Shown: piece after piece, positions 9,314 to 19,413 of the stretch
Layout: each line of letters begins with the position of its first letter
Position numbering within the stretch: position 1 is the first letter of the stretch
Source: UBA1858 sp963976865
GTDB taxonomy: Bacteria > Pseudomonadota > Gammaproteobacteria > UBA4575
DNA: 64,000 bases
Assembly (NCBI GenBank): GCA_963976865.1
Contig: CAXBLY010000001.1
Coordinates: forward strand, 124,001 to 188,000
Direction: 5' to 3'
Position numbers and translations under genes: made by a program
Notes under the pieces: model-generated
The model's database searches: none
Seen by the model: only the letters and a program-made list of their open reading frames with translations
Told to the model about the DNA's origin: nothing

Positions 9314-10251
9314 TTTATAAATGCACGAATTGCCGCTATACCTTGTGCGCCATGCACATTAGCATTTTTACAGTCATCCAGGCTCAAACCACCCAGTGCA
9401 TAAACAGGTACTCTGGCGATAAAACATAATTGACTAAATCGGCTCCAGCCAATTGCCTGCACATCAACATGGCTTTGCGTTGGATTCACAGGCCCAATCA
9501 AGATACAGCGCACTCCAACTTTATTCGCCATTGCGACTTCTTTCTCGTTATGACAGGAAGCTGAAAAGCATTCTATACTTTTGTATTCGAGCGGGTGATG
9601 GTATATGTCAGACAGTCGTCGACTATTAAGATGAATACCATGCGCTTCAACTTCCAATGCCCAGACTGGATCACAATTGCATATTAGTTTTGCATCGTAC
9701 TCCACACACAATTTTTTTAACTGTTTCGCGTGCGAGATATACGTTTCTTTATTTTCTTTGCAGGCGCGATACTGAATCTGTGAGATACCTTTTTCTAGCT
9801 GCTTTCTAGCAACAGAAAATAACTGGTCACGCAGGACATCCTGATCTGCAATCATGTATTTAGCCGGCATACTTAAAGCATCCAGCATCGAGGAGTTGGC
9901 TGCCGGAAAGTTTAGCAAAGGCAATTGGGCCTTAGACACCCACTGTAACTGTTGCTTTTCTACAGGCCTTACCTGACCCGAAAACCCGGTAACTTTAAAT
10001 ACCTGAAAGTGTAGGCACCTGTCTTCATATTGATGCTGAAATTCGAAAATTCTGGACATTGCATGTGCGCGAATACCGATCTCTTCATACAATTCTCTTC
10101 TCAATGCAAGCTTGAATGATTCGCACCTGGATACCTTGCCGCCTGGAAATTCCCAGCACCCTTCCAGATGAGTGCCCGGTTTTCGCTTTCCTACCAGTAT
10201 TTGCTGTTGTTCATTTTCAACAACGCCTATACAGATACGTTGCGTGATCAT
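9310..10251 (-). CDS. Nudix hydrolase (MutT-like) fused to a thiamine-phosphate-synthase-like domain
   Basis: 313 residues in two domains. The N-terminal domain (1-130) is a MutT-type Nudix hydrolase with the box from G37 to about residue 60 (GGKVSRCESF, then RRELYEEIGI), expected to remove oxidised nucleotides such as 8-oxo-dGTP. The C-terminal domain (about 150-313) is a TIM barrel like ThiE/TenI, recognisable in the phosphate-binding end YALGGLSLDDC...GAQGIAAI. This fusion is known in gammaproteobacteria beside argJ-secA. Whether the barrel is catalytic is unclear, since no other thiamine gene is nearby. It ends with a four-base convergent overlap with zapD. Confidence 0.88.
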   Translation of the reverse strand: MITQRICIGVVENEQQQILVGKRKPGTHLEGCWEFPGGKVSRCESFKLALRRELYEEIGIRAHAMSRIFEFQHQYEDRCLHFQVFKVTGFSGQVRPVEKQQLQWVSKAQLPLLNFPAANSSMLDALSMPAKYMIADQDVLRDQLFSVARKQLEKGISQIQYRACKENKETYISHAKQLKKLCVEYDAKLICNCDPVWALEVEAHGIHLNSRRLSDIYHHPLEYKSIECFSASCHNEKEVAMANKVGVRCILIGPVNPTQSHVDVQAIGWSRFSQLCFIARVPVYALGGLSLDDCKNANVHGAQGIAAIRAFIN

Positions 10252-10284
10252 AAGTTAACGATAAGCGATACAAACAGATATAGA

Positions 10285-11502
10285 CTAACTGCGATAATCA
10301 GCATTAATACTTACATATTCATGCGTTAAATCAGTCGTCCAAACTGTGTGTTGCACATCACCCAAATTGAGTTGAATCTTAATTTCAATCTCATCGGCCT
10401 GCATTGCTTGCTTTCCGGCTTGTTCAGTATAGTTCGCAGTCAGCTCGCCTCTTTCCATAATTGATACACCATTGATCGACAAACTCGCGTCGGATAATTG
10501 CAGATCCGAATCGTCACATTTTCCTGCCGCCGCCATAATACGGCCCCAGTTTGGATCACTGGCAGACAATGCTGTTTTGACCAGAGGCGAATTTGCCACT
10601 GAGTACGCAACAGCTTTTGCCTGCTTTAAATGGCTTGCTTTTTCAATACAGACAGTCACAAATTTTGTAGCCCCTTCACCATCACGCACAATAGCCTGAG
10701 CCAGCATTCTCATCACCCAGCACAAAGCGTGCTTAAATTGATCCTGCTCTTCTGAAGTTAAAGTTTCATAGCTTGTTTGCGACTTACCGGTTGCGATCAG
10801 CACACAGGCGTCATTCGTAGAAGTATCACTATCAACGGTTATTGCATTAAATGACTGACTGACAGACTGGGTTAGTAACGTTTGCAATATTTTATTGGGC
10901 ACTTCCATATCTGTGGCCACGTATGACAGCATGGTAGCCATATTCGGCTGTATCATCCCCGAGCCTTTAGCAATTCCGGTAATCGCTATATCCTTTCCGG
11001 CAATATTTATCTTTTTGCTATAGGCTTTTGACACAGTATCTGTTGTCATAATCGCTTTGGCTGCAGGTATCCAGTTGTCTTCAGACATGTTTTCCGCCAG
11101 CGCTGGCAATTTTGTTTCAATCTTGCTGGCATCAAGCACCTGACCTATCACACCCGTTGAAAATGGTAATACCTGTTGTGGCTTAACATTCGTAAACTCA
11201 GCAACCGCTTTTGTCGTTGCTACAGCAGCATTCATACCTTGCTGGCCTGTGCCCGCATTAGCGTTACCCGCATTAATTATCAGATAATGCGGCACACACA
11301 CTTTAAGATGGTTCACGGATAATATGACAGGCGCAGCACAGAATTTATTTTGAGTAAATACTGCAGCAACATTTGACTGCGGCGCAATTTCGATTAAAAC
11401 AACGTCGTCACGACCAGCATACCTGATGCCCGCACTAGCAGTCGCCAGACGAACACCCTCAATATTGTGTACATGCGTGGGCTCAATCAGATTAACTGCC
11501 AT
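10285..11502 (-). CDS. argJ: Glutamate N-acetyltransferase / amino-acid N-acetyltransferase ArgJ
   Basis: 405 residues. ArgJ transfers the acetyl group from N-acetylornithine to glutamate, recycling acetyl in arginine synthesis; some members also use acetyl-CoA. It is an Ntn-type enzyme made as a precursor that cleaves itself before a threonine. Here the site is in KGSGMIQPNMATML, with the nucleophile at T190 after A189. The oxyanion-hole region STGVIG (about 115-120) is also present. It follows secA by about 24 bases on the same strand, a conserved arrangement. Mono- versus bifunctionality cannot be read from the sequence. Confidence 0.95.
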   Translation of the reverse strand: MAVNLIEPTHVHNIEGVRLATASAGIRYAGRDDVVLIEIAPQSNVAAVFTQNKFCAAPVILSVNHLKVCVPHYLIINAGNANAGTGQQGMNAAVATTKAVAEFTNVKPQQVLPFSTGVIGQVLDASKIETKLPALAENMSEDNWIPAAKAIMTTDTVSKAYSKKINIAGKDIAITGIAKGSGMIQPNMATMLSYVATDMEVPNKILQTLLTQSVSQSFNAITVDSDTSTNDACVLIATGKSQTSYETLTSEEQDQFKHALCWVMRMLAQAIVRDGEGATKFVTVCIEKASHLKQAKAVAYSVANSPLVKTALSASDPNWGRIMAAAGKCDDSDLQLSDASLSINGVSIMERGELTANYTEQAGKQAMQADEIEIKIQLNLGDVQHTVWTTDLTHEYVSINADYRS

Positions 11503-11526
11503 ATTGGAACCTCGAATACTGAAAAG

Positions 11527-14253
11527 TTAAGACAACTTCCCGTGACAATGTTTATATTTCTTCCCGGAACCACATGGGCATTGTTCATTTCGACCTACTT
11601 TTTTATCTGCACGTACAACCGTATCTGGTTTGGGCGCACCTGCGGACTGTTCAGCATTTGGCGCCGCTTCTCCAGGGTGGAGAATATCCGCAGCCTGCTC
11701 GTGCTGAAGCTGTAAATCTTCAGTATCGGCTGTATTGGCATGCACAATTGGTGTCACCTCCTCAGGTGACTGAAACCTCACATGGCATAAAAAAGAAACG
11801 GTGTCCTGTTTGATTTCTTCAAGCATTTGCTGAAACATTTCAAAGGCTTCCCGCTTGTACTCCTGTTTAGGATTTTTTTGTGCATATCCACGCAAGCCAA
11901 TACTCTGTCTCAGGTAGTCCATCGCCGCCAGATGTTCTTTCCATTTAGTATCCAGCACCTGCAACATGACGTCTTTTTCCAGCTTGTGCATCATTTCGTC
12001 GCCCAGCAATTGCTGTTTCTCGACGAGCAGATTTTTTACCGCAGCATGAATGCGTTCACGTAATGGCTCCTCATACAAATGATCATCACGATCCAGCCAT
12101 TCCTGTATGGGCAATTCGACATTCACTTCTTTCTGCAGTGTCTTTTCAAGGCCGTCCACATCCCACTGCTCCGGCATACTGTTTGGCGCAATGTAATTGT
12201 TAATAATATTAGTGACAACATCAAAGCGAATATCTTCAATATTCTCGGATATTACTTCAGCGCTCATTAATTCACTTCGCTGTTCGTAAATCACCTTGCG
12301 CTGATCATTGGCTACATCATCGTACTCAAGCAGATTCTTGCGAATATCAAAGTTGTGTGACTCTACTTTACGTTGAGCATTTTCGATCGCTTTCGATACC
12401 CACGGGTGCTCAATGGATTCGCCTTTTTCCATCCCCAGTTTCTGCATCAGGGTACGCACACGATCGGATGCAAAAATACGCATCAGATTGTCTTCCAAAG
12501 ACAGATAAAAGCGACTTGAACCTGGATCACCTTGTCGACCGGCGCGACCACGCAATTGATTGTCTATACGTCTGGACTCATGTCTCTCAGTACCAATAAT
12601 ATGCAGCCCACCTGCTTTCAATACTTCTTCATGGTGTCGTTGCCAGTTCGCTTTTACTTCCTCTATTTGACTGGTTTCAGGCGCTTCTCCCAGTTCTGCA
12701 ATCTCGGCATCCAGATTTCCACCCAATACAATATCAGTCCCTCTACCGGCCATGTTGGTTGCAATGGTTACAGCACCTGTTTTACCTGCCTGTACGATAA
12801 TTTGTGATTCTGACGCATGATGCTTTGCATTCAGTACCTGATGTTCCACTTTTGCATCGTTAAGCAACCTCGAAAGATGTTCAGATGCTTCGATAGAGGC
12901 GGTACCGACCAATACTGGCTGACCTCTTTGCACACAGTCTTTAACATCTTCAATGATGGCGTCGTACTTTTCCTGCAAGGTCAGGTATACAAGATCCCCA
13001 CGGTCGTCTCGTGCCATTTCTCTATGGGTCGGAACAACAACTACCTCTAAACCGTAGATTGACTGAAATTCAAACGCCTCAGTATCTGCAGTACCCGTCA
13101 TTCCACTTAACTTTTCATATAAGCGAAAATAATTCTGAAAAGTAATGGAGGCTAATGTTTGATTTTCATTTTGAATTTTAACCCCTTCTTTCGCTTCGAC
13201 AGCTTGGTGAAGCCCCTCTGACCAACGTCTTCCCGGCATAGTACGACCAGTAAATTCATCAACAATAATTACCTCTCCATTACGGACAATGTAATCGACA
13301 TTCTTTTGGAATAAGACATTGGCGCGTAAGGAAGCATTGATATGATGAAGCAGGCTGATATTTGCAACATCGTACAGTGAATCATCTTCGGCTAATAAGC
13401 CCGCTTCGGTCAGCAGGTCTTCTATGTGCTGGTGACCCTCCTCACTAAGAAAAACCTGTTTGGATTTTTCATCGATAAAATAATCACCTTCACTGTCTTC
13501 TGATGCCTGCCGTATGAGGTCTGGAACAATTTTATCGACTTTCATGTATAACTCTGAGCTGTCATCAGTAGGACCAGAGATAATCAAAGGTGTCCTTGCC
13601 TCATCAATCAAAATTGAATCGACTTCATCAACCACAGCAAAATATAAATCACGCTGTGCGCACTGCTCTGCAGAAAACTTCATATTGTCTCGCAGATAAT
13701 CAAAACCAAATTCGTTGTTTGTTCCATAGGTGATATCCGCCGCGTAAGCTGCTTTACGCTCCTCATCATTCATTCCACCTACAATTACACCAACACTCAG
13801 GCCAAGAAAGTTATATAACCTGCCCATCCATTCGGCATCACGTTTTGCCAGATAATCGTTGACGGTAATTACATGAACACTTTTCCCTACCAGGGCATTC
13901 AGATAAACCGGTAATGTCGCAACGAATGTTTTCCCCTCACCGGTTCTCATTTCAGCAATATTGCCATCATTAAGTACCATGCCACCGATTAACTGCACAT
14001 CGAAATGTCTCATTCCTAACACACGCTGACCCGCTTCACGCACAACTGCAAATGCTTCCGGCAGCAATGCATCCAGCTCAGCCCCGTCTCGCAGCCTGTC
14101 TTTTAGTTCCTGGGTTTTTTGCGTCAACTGCGAGTCACTCAAGCTGTGAATCGACTCTTCCAATTGATTTATTTGCGATACAAGTTTGTTATAGCGAGAC
14201 AGTACACGTTGGTTTCGACTACCAAAGACTTTTTTTGCGAGCTTTCCGATCAT
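11527..14253 (-). CDS. secA: Preprotein translocase ATPase SecA
   Basis: 908 residues, full length. SecA drives proteins through SecYEG at the inner membrane. Walker A is GEGKT at 105-109 within MRTGEGKTFVA, the DEVD box follows near 209, and nucleotide-domain-2 motifs such as TNMAGRGTDI and GRAGRQGDPG are intact. The C-terminal zinc-binding tail (CPCGSGKKYKHCHG) that contacts SecB and ribosomes is present. The preprotein cross-linking, scaffold and wing domains are all in frame. It lies in the conserved lpxC - DUF721 - M23 - secA - argJ neighbourhood; no secM is recognisable. Confidence 0.98.
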   Translation of the reverse strand: MIGKLAKKVFGSRNQRVLSRYNKLVSQINQLEESIHSLSDSQLTQKTQELKDRLRDGAELDALLPEAFAVVREAGQRVLGMRHFDVQLIGGMVLNDGNIAEMRTGEGKTFVATLPVYLNALVGKSVHVITVNDYLAKRDAEWMGRLYNFLGLSVGVIVGGMNDEERKAAYAADITYGTNNEFGFDYLRDNMKFSAEQCAQRDLYFAVVDEVDSILIDEARTPLIISGPTDDSSELYMKVDKIVPDLIRQASEDSEGDYFIDEKSKQVFLSEEGHQHIEDLLTEAGLLAEDDSLYDVANISLLHHINASLRANVLFQKNVDYIVRNGEVIIVDEFTGRTMPGRRWSEGLHQAVEAKEGVKIQNENQTLASITFQNYFRLYEKLSGMTGTADTEAFEFQSIYGLEVVVVPTHREMARDDRGDLVYLTLQEKYDAIIEDVKDCVQRGQPVLVGTASIEASEHLSRLLNDAKVEHQVLNAKHHASESQIIVQAGKTGAVTIATNMAGRGTDIVLGGNLDAEIAELGEAPETSQIEEVKANWQRHHEEVLKAGGLHIIGTERHESRRIDNQLRGRAGRQGDPGSSRFYLSLEDNLMRIFASDRVRTLMQKLGMEKGESIEHPWVSKAIENAQRKVESHNFDIRKNLLEYDDVANDQRKVIYEQRSELMSAEVISENIEDIRFDVVTNIINNYIAPNSMPEQWDVDGLEKTLQKEVNVELPIQEWLDRDDHLYEEPLRERIHAAVKNLLVEKQQLLGDEMMHKLEKDVMLQVLDTKWKEHLAAMDYLRQSIGLRGYAQKNPKQEYKREAFEMFQQMLEEIKQDTVSFLCHVRFQSPEEVTPIVHANTADTEDLQLQHEQAADILHPGEAAPNAEQSAGAPKPDTVVRADKKVGRNEQCPCGSGKKYKHCHGKLS

Positions 14254-14442
14254 TTTAAAGTTTAGACAATTAAGTGAAGGTTTAAGTTAGATAATGTGGG
14301 GTTATTCCAGGTGGCTTTCAATGCATTATTATAAAGAAATAACGCCAGATTGAAGACGCCAGTGTGTATATTGAATAGGTATCGCGGCTTTAGCAACTGA
14401 TTACAGAAGAAAAAGCGACACTAAATTTGGGTTGGAACAGGA

Positions 14443-15369
14443 CTATTTGACTTGTTTAGAGCGGATAAATTTCATTGGATCAACACGCGCACCATTCTTA
14501 AGCACTTCAAAGTGAACGTGGGGGCCTGTTGACCTTCCGGTACTGCCCATTTTTGCAATTACCTGGCCTTTTTTTACAGTTTGGCCAACTTTGACTGATA
14601 GTTGATCATTGTGACCATAGCGTGTGACATAGCCATTACCATGGTCGATTTCCACCAGGTTGCCGTAACCAGATTTGTCTTCAGCTTCTGTGACAACACC
14701 ACCAGCCACTGAAATCACGTTCGAATAGTATTTGCCTGCAAAATCGACACCGCGATGGAATTCCTGTTTGCCTGAAAAAGGGTCTGCTCGTTTACCAAAA
14801 TGGGATGATATCCAGCCCTTCTCGATAGGACGGCCTTGAGGATACACCTCATCCCTTAAATTCCTGTCTGTCAGCATGACATCCAGTGTATGCAATTTAT
14901 TTTCCTGACTTTGTAACTGCGAAGAGATGGTTGCCAGCGTTTCTTCCATGCTTGCCAAGATATCCTGATTCGACTCATCACTATAGGTATCAGGCCCCCC
15001 AAAACCGGGCGGCTGGGCAAAATCGATTTCCAGATCATCTAACTCTGCCATGTTCATTAATTTGTTACCCAGCGCATCCAGTCGATTGATATGTGCTTGA
15101 TAATACGCAATTTTCTGAGTCAGGGCTTCTATATTTGCATCACTTTTGAGGCGTACTAGCTCAAGTTGATCCTGCTGACGTTTAATATCGTACTTCCAGT
15201 CTTCAACTATGTCCTGATGACCATAACGGACTCCTAACCAATAACCTGCTGCCAGGAAGGATGCCAGTAAAGCAATGGCTATAACTATCACAGATAGATA
15301 TTGTTCTGGGCTAAAGTAGCGTACGCTATATAGCCGGTTCCCAGAGCGCGGTAGAATGGTTAATTTCAT
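14443..15369 (-). CDS. M23 family metallopeptidase with LytM domain
   Basis: 308 residues. A short cytoplasmic N-terminus, one membrane helix (about 27-47), a coiled-coil stretch (about 60-100) and a C-terminal LytM/M23 peptidase domain facing the periplasm (about 195-300). The zinc ligands appear as HRGVDF and HVHFE, so the domain looks catalytically complete and should act on peptidoglycan cross-links or activate an amidase. The same gene type lies between DUF721 and secA in Pseudomonas. It is transcribed towards secA across a 189-base gap in which I see no terminator. Confidence 0.88.
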   Translation of the reverse strand: MKLTILPRSGNRLYSVRYFSPEQYLSVIVIAIALLASFLAAGYWLGVRYGHQDIVEDWKYDIKRQQDQLELVRLKSDANIEALTQKIAYYQAHINRLDALGNKLMNMAELDDLEIDFAQPPGFGGPDTYSDESNQDILASMEETLATISSQLQSQENKLHTLDVMLTDRNLRDEVYPQGRPIEKGWISSHFGKRADPFSGKQEFHRGVDFAGKYYSNVISVAGGVVTEAEDKSGYGNLVEIDHGNGYVTRYGHNDQLSVKVGQTVKKGQVIAKMGSTGRSTGPHVHFEVLKNGARVDPMKFIRSKQVK

Positions 15370-15455
15370 GATTTTTCGGTTAAATTTAATTATGTCAACG
15401 ATATACCATACTTATAATTATAACTTGGTTTCCCCCAGGTAGATATCAGGTAAAC

Positions 15456-15863
15456 ATGATGAAATCCCCAATGCGCCCGATACATTCCCTGATTGACTCA
15501 AAACTGTTAAATCGAACACAAATTGTACAGTCTTTGACAAATAGTCTGCATAGCCGCCTTTCATCAGAGCTACGACAGCATTGCTGGGTCATTGATATTA
15601 TCGGCAATACTTTAGTATTAATTACCGATAATGCCGACAGAGCAACAACATTACGCTATCAGCAACATGAGCTGCTGAAACAGGTCAATGAGGAATTTTC
15701 CGGGTCGCTGGAGGTTCCTGTAAGGCGTATGAAAGTTAAAATTGATAGTCATTTATCCACTCTATCCCATACGACTCATTCTTCTGACTGCCGAACAGTA
15801 TCAGAATTATCTAATGCGAAAAATCACTGTCGTCAGATGCTGTCCTACTTGAAAGATAACTAG
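15456..15863 (+). CDS. DUF721 protein, DciA-like
   Basis: 135 residues, basic N-terminal half and polar C-terminus. It resembles DUF721 proteins; the family includes DciA, which helps load the replicative helicase DnaB in bacteria lacking DnaC. The conserved core ELRQHCWVIDIIGNTLVLITD is a KH-like segment in which the protein binds DNA or helicase. It is divergent from the M23-secA genes and convergent with lpxC (six bases between ends), matching the usual gammaproteobacterial context. The DciA role is inference from family and position. Confidence 0.75.
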   Translation: MMKSPMRPIHSLIDSKLLNRTQIVQSLTNSLHSRLSSELRQHCWVIDIIGNTLVLITDNADRATTLRYQQHELLKQVNEEFSGSLEVPVRRMKVKIDSHLSTLSHTTHSSDCRTVSELSNAKNHCRQMLSYLKDN

Positions 15864-15868
15864 ATTTA

Positions 15869-16789
15869 CTAGGCAGCTGTTGCTCGTGCAGTTTCTGCGT
15901 AAAGAATCGGCACATCATTAGAATGCTCCTCAAAAGTCACTTCCTCCCAGGCGGTAGGATCACTTAATAAAGTACTTAAGAGTATATTATTCAGCTCGTG
16001 GCCAGACTTGTAGCCCTTAAATGAACCAATCAGACTATGTCCCAGCAGGTACAGATCGCCAATCGCATCCAGTATTTTGTGCTTAACAAATTCGTCTTCA
16101 TAACGAAGTCCATCTTCATTAAGTATTTTTTGATCATCAACCGCAATCGCGTTGTCCAGGCTTCCGCCTAATGCAAGGTTGTGTGAGCGCAGGTATTCAA
16201 AATCGCGCAAAAATCCGAATGTACGGGATCGACTGACTTCTTTCACAAAGGAAGTTGACGAAAAATCGATTTCGGCAAATTGTGGGCCTGCCTGAAATAC
16301 CGGGTGATCAAAATCAATTGTAAATGCGACTTTGAAGCCATCATATGGTTGAAATTCAGCCCATCGATCCTGATCAGTCACTCGCACGTGCTTTTTGATC
16401 CTGACGAACTTCTTGGCAATATCCTGTTCTTGTATTCCTGCTGACTGCAGCAAGAATACAAACGGTCCCGCACTACCATCCATAATTGGCACTTCCGGTC
16501 CTGATAATTCTATGTAGAGATTATCAATACCAAGTCCTGCAATAGCGGAAAGCAGGTGCTCAACCGTCGATATTTTAATACCGTCTTTTTCTAGCGTTGT
16601 AGATAATTGAGTATCACCAACATTATCAATACATGCCTTAATTTCCGGGGAATCTTCAATGTCGGAACGTATGAATATAATGCCCGAGTCTGCTTTAGCC
16701 GGTCGCAACGTCAGGTGGATTTTCTCACCTGTGTGAAGGCCTACACCGCTTGCACGGATAACATTTTTTAATGTTCTTTGTCTTATCAT
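15869..16789 (-). CDS. lpxC: UDP-3-O-acyl-N-acetylglucosamine deacetylase LpxC
   Basis: 306 residues from the ATG at 16789. The frame is open to 16837, but MIRQRTLKN is the conserved start. LpxC is the zinc deacetylase that commits UDP-acyl-GlcNAc to lipid A synthesis. Motifs: GVGLHTGEK near 16-24, STVEHLLSA near 74-82 with the zinc histidine H78, and HKILDAIGDLYLLG near 233-246 with the second zinc pair. A catalytic histidine lies in GHELNN. It follows ftsZ on the same strand at the end of the dcw cluster, as in most gammaproteobacteria. Confidence 0.97.
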   Translation of the reverse strand: MIRQRTLKNVIRASGVGLHTGEKIHLTLRPAKADSGIIFIRSDIEDSPEIKACIDNVGDTQLSTTLEKDGIKISTVEHLLSAIAGLGIDNLYIELSGPEVPIMDGSAGPFVFLLQSAGIQEQDIAKKFVRIKKHVRVTDQDRWAEFQPYDGFKVAFTIDFDHPVFQAGPQFAEIDFSSTSFVKEVSRSRTFGFLRDFEYLRSHNLALGGSLDNAIAVDDQKILNEDGLRYEDEFVKHKILDAIGDLYLLGHSLIGSFKGYKSGHELNNILLSTLLSDPTAWEEVTFEEHSNDVPILYAETARATAA

Positions 16790-16960
16790 TATTTCATTCC
16801 CGGAATGGTATCGGTCTGTCCCTATTACTGTGATCAATCACGCAATTGAGAACCATTATCAATTAGATTATGGCAATTATCCAGTGCTAATCCACGATCT
16901 ATTTCATACGACCAACTGTTTACCCGATAATTCCCCTGTATCGCTCATTAATCTCGCCCG

Positions 16961-18115
16961 CTAGTCAGCCTGTCTGCGCAAAAATGCTGGAATATCCAGT
17001 AAATCCTCATTATATGACCCGTCTGAAGCATTTTTCATTTCAGCTTCATCTGCCCGCATTTTTGCCGGTCTTTCCAGTTCCTTAAAATTGCTTTCTTTCT
17101 CAACACTGGCTATTGCCGGTTCTACAAGCGACACTTTTGGAGAAGCAGGAGCAGCATTTTGAACTCCCAGCCCTGTTGCAACTAACGTGACGCGTAATCG
17201 ATCTTCCATAGACTCATCAATCGCAGTACCTACTACAACTGTTGCATCATCAGAAGCCAAGGCTTCAATATGAGAACCGACTTCTGCGATCTCGTGCATA
17301 CCAATGTTTGGCCCAGCAGTAATGTTAACCAGTATACCGCGTGCACCGGTGATATTAACATCTTCCAGTAGCGGGCTTGAAATTGCTGCTTCCGCTGCTT
17401 CCCGAGCACGTTCAGCACCAATTCCTGTACCGGAACCCATCATTGCCATGCCCATTTCTGACATTACTGTACGTACATCTGCAAAATCGACATTTATCAG
17501 ACCCGGGCAGGTAATTAATTCAGCAATACCCTGAACTGCGCCCAGCAATACGTCGTTTGCAGCACGAAACGCTTCCAGCAGACTCGTGTTTTCACCCAGG
17601 ACAGTTAATAACTTTTCATTAGGAATTGTAATCAGCGAGTCAACCTGATTGGATAGTTCTTCAATTCCACGCTTTGCAATTTGACTACGCTTTGTTCCTT
17701 CAAACGGAAACGGCTTAGTCACAACAGCAACCGTTAAAATTCCCAGTTCTTTTGCTACTTCAGCAACTATAGGTGCTGCCCCAGTGCCTGTTCCACCACC
17801 CATACCGGCTGTGATAAACAGCATATCGGCACCAGCAATGACGTCATGAATTCGATCACGATCTTCCAATGCTGACTGGCGACCAATTTCAGGATTGGCC
17901 CCGGCACCCAGCCCTTTGGTTATTTCAGTGCCTAACTGTAATGTAGTTTTGGCATTCGTTCGCTGCAATGCTTGCGAATCGGTATTTGCACAGATGAAAT
18001 CGACACCTTCTATTTTGGCATTCACCATATGCTGAACCGCGTTGCCACCACCACCTCCGACACCGATAACTTTTATTACTGCGCTCTGACCGTATGCATC
18101 TACTAATTCAAACAT
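16961..18115 (-). CDS. ftsZ: Cell division GTPase FtsZ
   Basis: 384 residues. FtsZ polymerises into the Z ring. The tubulin signature GGGTGTG is at 106-112, the nucleotide-binding GGGGGN loop at 20-25, and the T7-loop region NVDFADVRTVM is intact. The C-terminal conserved peptide LDIPAFLRRQAD, which binds FtsA, ZipA and ZapD, ends the protein after a variable linker. A good Shine-Dalgarno (AGGAG) precedes the ATG at 18115. It lies 39 bases after ftsA and is the last division gene before lpxC. Confidence 0.98.
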   Translation of the reverse strand: MFELVDAYGQSAVIKVIGVGGGGGNAVQHMVNAKIEGVDFICANTDSQALQRTNAKTTLQLGTEITKGLGAGANPEIGRQSALEDRDRIHDVIAGADMLFITAGMGGGTGTGAAPIVAEVAKELGILTVAVVTKPFPFEGTKRSQIAKRGIEELSNQVDSLITIPNEKLLTVLGENTSLLEAFRAANDVLLGAVQGIAELITCPGLINVDFADVRTVMSEMGMAMMGSGTGIGAERAREAAEAAISSPLLEDVNITGARGILVNITAGPNIGMHEIAEVGSHIEALASDDATVVVGTAIDESMEDRLRVTLVATGLGVQNAAPASPKVSLVEPAIASVEKESNFKELERPAKMRADEAEMKNASDGSYNEDLLDIPAFLRRQAD

Positions 18116-18154
18116 TTTGTTTCTCCTCTAGTCACGGATTTTAACCCGAAAAAA

Positions 18155-19390
18155 TTAAAAATTACCTTTAACCCAATTTTTTACTTTCCCTAATACAGCG
18201 GACAAACCGCCGCTACTATATTTCTTATGCTCTGAAGACTGCTCACTGAGGTGCCCAAACAACAATAAGCCAACACCTGTTGCATGAATCGGATTGCGCA
18301 CCACATCAATCAACCCTGTTACGTATTGCGGAACACCCAGTCGAACTGGCATATGAAATACCTCTTCAGCCAGTTCAACGACTCCTTCCATTTTAGAACT
18401 GCCACCGGTGAGCACTATTCCCGCAGCAATTAAATTCTCGTAACCACTTCTTCTTAATTCAGCCAGAATCAACGACATTAATTCTTCATAACGAGGCTCA
18501 ACCACTTCAGCTAATGTTTGTCTTGCCAATCTGCGCGGTGCTCTCTCACCTACACTCGGCACTTCAATCACTTCATCTGCATTGGTTAATTGACGTAAAG
18601 CACACGCATACTTGATTTTAATTTCTTCTGCATATTGCGTTGGAGTACGCATGGCAATAGCAATATCATTAGTGACCTGATCACCGGCAATAGGAATAAC
18701 AGCAGTATGCTTAATTGCACCTTCTGTAAATACCGCGATATCGGTTGTTCCCCCACCAATATCAACCAGACATATTCCCAGTTCTTTCTCATCTTCTGTC
18801 AATACAGAATAACTCGATGCCAGTTGTTCCAGAATAACGTCATCTGCATGTAATCCGCAGCGCTCAATACACTTAATGATATTTTGCGCAGCAGAAACAG
18901 CTCCTGTTACCAGGTGTACTTTCGCCTCCATACGCACCCCGGACATTCCTATCGGCTCTCGTATTCCCTCTTGCTGATCAATAATAAATTCTTGTGGTAG
19001 CACATGAAGAATTTTTTGATCTGCAGGGATAGCCAGTGCTCTGGCTGCGTCAATAACCCTCTCCACATCACTCTCAAGTACTTCTCCATCTCGAATTGCA
19101 ACAATTCCGTGCGAGTTCATACTTTTGATATGACTACCAGCGATACCTGCATATACAGAGTGAATCTGGCAACCTGCCATTAATTCTGCTTCCTCGACTG
19201 CACGCTGAATTGATTGCACAGTAGATTCAATATTGACCACGACTCCTTTTTTCAAGCCGCGTGACACATGGGTGCCGACGCCAATAATTTCCAATTCATT
19301 GTCATCAGTTACCTCTGCCACTATTGCAACAATTTTAGATGTGCCTATATCCAGTCCAACAATCATTCCGTTTTCAGATTTTTTGCTCAT
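18155..19390 (-). CDS. ftsA: Cell division protein FtsA
   Basis: 411 residues. FtsA is an actin-like ATPase that tethers FtsZ to the inner membrane. The phosphate-1 loop GLDIGTSKIVAIV is at 13-25 and the phosphate-2 loop DIGGGTTDIAVF near 209-220. The C-terminal amphipathic helix that inserts into the membrane is visible as VLGKVKNWVKGNF. It sits between ftsQ and ftsZ in standard order. Confidence 0.97.
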   Translation of the reverse strand: MSKKSENGMIVGLDIGTSKIVAIVAEVTDDNELEIIGVGTHVSRGLKKGVVVNIESTVQSIQRAVEEAELMAGCQIHSVYAGIAGSHIKSMNSHGIVAIRDGEVLESDVERVIDAARALAIPADQKILHVLPQEFIIDQQEGIREPIGMSGVRMEAKVHLVTGAVSAAQNIIKCIERCGLHADDVILEQLASSYSVLTEDEKELGICLVDIGGGTTDIAVFTEGAIKHTAVIPIAGDQVTNDIAIAMRTPTQYAEEIKIKYACALRQLTNADEVIEVPSVGERAPRRLARQTLAEVVEPRYEELMSLILAELRRSGYENLIAAGIVLTGGSSKMEGVVELAEEVFHMPVRLGVPQYVTGLIDVVRNPIHATGVGLLLFGHLSEQSSEHKKYSSGGLSAVLGKVKNWVKGNF

Positions 19391-19413
19391 ATTTATTAAT
19401 AGATCTAAATTAT

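Noticed and set aside
12532..12807. Antisense frames over secA and similar plus-strand frames over the dcw cluster
   Set aside because: They mirror strongly conserved genes, have no ribosome site or family resemblance and are shadows.
14254..14442. secM-like leader before secA
   Set aside because: No signal-peptide plus arrest-motif frame is present; the M23 gene occupies the upstream position.
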